A stretch of 64,000 nt of DNA from assembly GCF_000062885.1 (NCBI RefSeq), contig NC_009142.1, positions 4,825,584 through 4,889,583 of the forward strand, in the 5' to 3' direction. Shown here one piece after another: positions 61,643-64,000 of the stretch (within the stretch, counting starts at the first letter, position 1; every line of letters starts with the position of its first letter). Source of the stretch: Saccharopolyspora erythraea NRRL 2338. Lineage in GTDB: Bacteria > Actinomycetota > Actinomycetes > Mycobacteriales > Pseudonocardiaceae. The notes under the pieces are model-generated. The model was not told where the DNA came from and did not search any database. It saw nothing but the letters and a program-made list of their open reading frames with translations. Both the position numbers and the translations under genes were made by a program.

Positions 61643-62428
61643 TCACTCGTAGCTGATGCCGTCCGGGTCGTACCTGCACTGGTCGCTCGGTCCGCTGCCG
61701 ACGTGGTCGGGTTCGCCGTCGGTGACGCCTTCGTACCAGCCGCAGATCTCCATCTCGCGGTCGCCGGCCACGGTGATGCCGCTGAACGTCGCGGTGTCGC
61801 CGTAGTTGACGTTGATGCCGACGAGGCTGTCCCCCGGCGCGGTCGCGCTGACGTTCTCCAGCCGCACGTGCCGCTCCTGCGGGTTGTTGCCGCAGTTCCC
61901 GCAGGCCCGGTACAGCTTGCCGAAGTCGGAGACGGCGAAGTTGCGGATGATCACCGTGCCGGCACCGTTGTGCTGGAACACCTTGTCGTCGGCCCGGGCC
62001 GCACTGCCGCCTTCGACGGTCATCGTCGCGCCCGCGTCCTCGGCCTTGAAGGTGGCCGCGTCCTCGCCGACGTCCTCCCAGACCACGTTGCGCAGGGTGC
62101 AGGTGCCGAGGCAGTGCACGCCGTCGGCGGCGGGTGCGCCGATCACCACGTCGGACAGCGTGGCGCCGTCGGCCAGCTCGAACATGGCGGGCTGGTCCTC
62201 GCCCTGGCCGCCGTCGCCGAGTTCGCCGACGCCGTAGTAGCGGTCGCCCTCGCCGTCGAAGACCTCACCGGCTCCGACCTCGATGGTGGCGTCCACCGGC
62301 ACGTCGGCCCGGGGCGGAGGAGCGTCGGCGCCGGCGGTCGCCGCCATCGTCGCCACGGTGAGCGCGGACACCGCCAGGGCGGAGAACAGTTTGCGGGGCC
62401 GCACGAACCTGATCACGGGGAGTGCCAT
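61643..62428 (-). CDS. Secreted pectate lyase, PL3 family
   Basis: 261 residues. A signal peptide (basic MALPVIRFVRPRK, then a hydrophobic stretch ending near ATAGA, about residue 33) leads into a right-handed beta-helix. PL3 signatures: VFQHNGAGTVIIRNFAVSDFGKLYRACGNC and ICGWYEG with SGPSDQCRYD at the end. It cleaves polygalacturonate by calcium-dependent beta-elimination. Cysteines are paired as in secreted family members. The start ATG at 62428 has AAGGGTGG upstream. Suggests growth on plant material. Confidence 0.92.
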   Translation of the reverse strand: MALPVIRFVRPRKLFSALAVSALTVATMAATAGADAPPPRADVPVDATIEVGAGEVFDGEGDRYYGVGELGDGGQGEDQPAMFELADGATLSDVVIGAPAADGVHCLGTCTLRNVVWEDVGEDAATFKAEDAGATMTVEGGSAARADDKVFQHNGAGTVIIRNFAVSDFGKLYRACGNCGNNPQERHVRLENVSATAPGDSLVGINVNYGDTATFSGITVAGDREMEICGWYEGVTDGEPDHVGSGPSDQCRYDPDGISYE

Positions 62429-62516
62429 CGCCACCCTTTCCAATACGCGAGAATTGTTCGCGTAAATGTTAGAAAGTTCGACCACCTCCTCCCGTGCTAC
62501 TTCCGTGGGGATCGCT

Positions 62517-63101
62517 TCACGGATTTCCCAGCCCTGAGAGCGCTCCGGGCGACCCCTCAGCCGTGGTCGCAGCTCGCTTGCGGGCCCGGTAGGCCGCGGC
62601 CTTGACGCGGTTGCCGCACTCCTCCATCCCGCACCAGGAGCGACGGGCGCCGCGCGAGCGGTCGAGGTAGATGCGAGTGCAGCCGGCGCGACCGCACTCC
62701 TTGAAACAGGCACGCGGATCGGCGAGCACGGCGATAGCGCTCCTCGCTATCTGCGAGAGCACCGTCGGAAGGTCCCCCGACATGTGCAGACCGGCGTCGC
62801 TGAGCTCGATCACGGGCACTGGACCGGCGGCCGCGTCGTTGAGGATCTCAAGGCCGGCCGGATCGAAGGGCCGATCGAGCACGCGATCAAGAGCGAGCCG
62901 GTAGATCGCCTCTCGCAACGACAGCGCGGACTCGAAGGTGGCGAGGTCGGCGGTGACGCGGTTCGGGAGCTCGTCGCATTCGGCCACCCACCGCTCGATG
63001 TCCGCGGGCGCGGTCAGGGCGTCGACGGGCTCACCCCGGCGAGACCCGACGGTTCCGGCCAGGTCCAGTGCTGGGTTGCCGCTCACGAACGCGAAATCCA
63101 C
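62517..63101 (-). CDS. ABATE/CGNR zinc-finger transcriptional regulator
   Basis: 194 residues. The N-terminal ABATE domain starts with FAFVSGNPALDLAGTVGSRRG, and the C-terminal CGNR zinc finger reads CTRIYLDRSRGARRSWC followed by CGNRVKAAAYRARKR. These proteins are thought to bind DNA through the C-terminal finger. GTG at 63101 gives the normal N-terminus; the frame continues upstream to 63146. A perfect inverted repeat begins at this start codon and a second copy lies 40 bases away, consistent with autoregulation. Confidence 0.85.
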   Translation of the reverse strand: MDFAFVSGNPALDLAGTVGSRRGEPVDALTAPADIERWVAECDELPNRVTADLATFESALSLREAIYRLALDRVLDRPFDPAGLEILNDAAAGPVPVIELSDAGLHMSGDLPTVLSQIARSAIAVLADPRACFKECGRAGCTRIYLDRSRGARRSWCGMEECGNRVKAAAYRARKRAATTAEGSPGALSGLGNP

Positions 63102-63163
63102 GTCACCATCTTGACCGGTGACGCACCCGGCGGCAAGAATCGTCACCAGTCAAGGTGGTGACG
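63101..63163. promoter_or_regulatory. Two identical inverted-repeat operators between the CGNR regulator and the HAD gene
   Basis: CGTCACC-N9-GGTGACG occurs twice with perfect 7-bp arms: 63101-63123 and 63141-63163. Centres are 40 bases apart, close to four helical turns, so two dimers could bind the same face. The first copy starts at the CGNR start codon and the second ends 21 bases before the HAD start. Confidence 0.75.
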
Positions 63164-63184
63164 CATGTCAGAACTGGAGATCAC

Positions 63185-63877
63185 ATGGCCGAGATCCGCG
63201 ATATCGAGGTCGTGGTCTTCGACGTCCTCGGAACACTGGTCGACGAACCCGGCGGGCTTCGAGCGGCGATCCGCGACGCAGTGCCCGCTTCCGGCGACGC
63301 GTCCGTCGACGAGCTGCTCGCCGCTTGGCAGGAGCACGTCGAGCTCGAGCAGCAACGCATCGGGCAAGGGCATCGCGCGTACGCCAACAGCGAGGTCATC
63401 GACGCGGAGGCCGCTCGACGCGTGGCCGACCACGCCGGACTCACCGATCCGGCGACCATCGCCCGGCTTGCCACAGCGGGGCGGCGCCTACCTGCCTGGG
63501 GCGACTCCGTCCCCGCTCTCGAGCGACTAGCGCGGCATTTTCCCGTGCTGGGCCTGTCCAACGCCGGCCGCACCGCGCTGCCGCGGCTCAACGCACACGC
63601 CGGGCTGCGCTGGCACCAGGCCCTCTCCGCCGAAGCCGTCCATGCCTACAAGCCTGCACCGGAGGTGTACCGGCTCGCCGTCGACACGGCCGGATGCGCA
63701 GCGGAGCGCGTGCTCATGGTGGCGGCCCACGCCTGGGACCTCCGCGGGGCCCAGGCGAGCGGGATGCGCACCGCCTACGTCCCGCGACCGGTCGGCGACC
63801 CGCCGACGAGTTCCGACGTCTTCGACTGGCAGTTCGGCGGACTGGACGAACTGGTCACCGCACTGACGACGCGATAG
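63185..63877 (+). CDS. HAD-superfamily hydrolase (haloacid dehalogenase type II-like)
   Basis: 230 residues. The nucleophile Asp is in VVFDVLGTLVDEPGG at the N-terminus (D-x-L-GT form), motif II is LGLSNAG near residue 122, motif III is AYKPAPEVY, and motif IV is VAAHAWDLRGAQASGM. Closest in pattern to L-2-haloacid dehalogenase and related phosphatases. ATG at 63185 has GGAG six bases upstream. Likely controlled by the divergent CGNR regulator through the shared operators. Confidence 0.88.
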   Translation: MAEIRDIEVVVFDVLGTLVDEPGGLRAAIRDAVPASGDASVDELLAAWQEHVELEQQRIGQGHRAYANSEVIDAEAARRVADHAGLTDPATIARLATAGRRLPAWGDSVPALERLARHFPVLGLSNAGRTALPRLNAHAGLRWHQALSAEAVHAYKPAPEVYRLAVDTAGCAAERVLMVAAHAWDLRGAQASGMRTAYVPRPVGDPPTSSDVFDWQFGGLDELVTALTTR

Positions 63878-63892
63878 CCGCTCTCGCGGAGA

Positions 63893-64000
63893 TCACCGTC
63901 CCTTGTGGTCCGCTCCGCCCACGCGAGCTTCCACGCGCGCCTCGCCGGAAGTCGAATGCTCGTCCTCCACACCCAGCCGGTAGACCTTGAACGGCGCGCC
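63893..64000 (-). CDS. Possible C-terminus of a minus-strand gene running off the right edge
   Basis: The last 108 bases read on the minus strand as GAPFKVYRLGVEDEHS, then TSGEARVEARVGGADHKGR, then TGA (63895-63893), fully in frame to the window edge with strong third-position G/C. No family can be recognised from 35 residues. Confidence 0.4.
   Translation of the reverse strand, partial: GAPFKVYRLGVEDEHSTSGEARVEARVGGADHKGR

Overview
The window is about 72% G+C with strong third-codon G/C bias, frequent GTG/TTG starts and many 4-bp ATGA/GTGA overlaps. It carries a hopanoid operon, a WS/DGAT-type acyltransferase and a modular polyketide synthase. This points to a filamentous actinomycete, most likely Pseudonocardiales such as Saccharopolyspora; the genus is inferred from gene content and was not checked. 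I saw no tRNA or rRNA gene, CRISPR array or intact insertion sequence.

Left part (1-21 kb): the window opens inside a polyketide synthase whose last domains are AT, ACP and a PLP-dependent AONS-type condensing domain. Then come an AEC carrier, two tiny coupled genes (one a zinc ribbon) and an operon of an Nramp-fold carrier lacking the metal-binding motifs with an FMN alpha-hydroxy-acid dehydrogenase. A secreted trypsin-like protease, a Gre-like protein, a metallo-hydrolase, an ATP-grasp protein, an Rv3722c-type aspartate aminotransferase, a DMT carrier and a GT39-like membrane protein follow. Next is an unusual fusion of an MGDG-synthase-like glycosyltransferase with a WS/DGAT acyltransferase, in an operon with a short-chain dehydrogenase.

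Hopanoid operon (29.0-20.5 kb, minus strand): hpnC, hpnD, hpnE, a polyprenyl diphosphate synthase, squalene-hopene cyclase, hpnG and hpnH, almost all with overlapping start and stop codons. hpnH carries an apparent one-base frameshift that removes its C-terminal Cys-rich motif. A membrane protein gene follows on the same strand.

Guanidine/polyamine operon (30.1-34.9 kb, plus strand): a DDAH-like hydrolase, a tandem GNAT protein, an ornithine/arginine-type decarboxylase, S-adenosylmethionine decarboxylase and an arginine amidinotransferase. No aminopropyltransferase is present. It looks able to build a guanidino- and possibly acetyl-modified polyamine and is the best candidate for an undescribed system.

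Catabolic and decayed region (34.9-54 kb): a GntR regulator lies next to a deletion scar at about 36180 where the 5' ends of divergent tctA and aconitase genes were both lost. After an MFS carrier and a methyltransferase comes a sugar-acid operon (SSS symporter, small membrane protein, U32-like protein, enolase-superfamily dehydratase, Zn dehydrogenase, lactonase) with a LacI regulator and operator. A GntR regulator and a split transketolase follow. Further on are a TPR regulator without its DNA-binding domain, a methyltransferase, and remnants of a sugar MFS carrier and a LacI regulator around a stretch of imperfect repeats.

Right part (53.5-64 kb): an ArsR/old-yellow-enzyme divergent pair, threonine dehydratase, and an IclR-controlled GntP carrier / class III CoA-transferase / HMG-CoA-lyase-like operon. 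The window ends with a DUF4186 protein, a secreted PL3 pectate lyase, and a CGNR regulator divergent from a HAD hydrolase with two perfect copies of an inverted-repeat operator between them.
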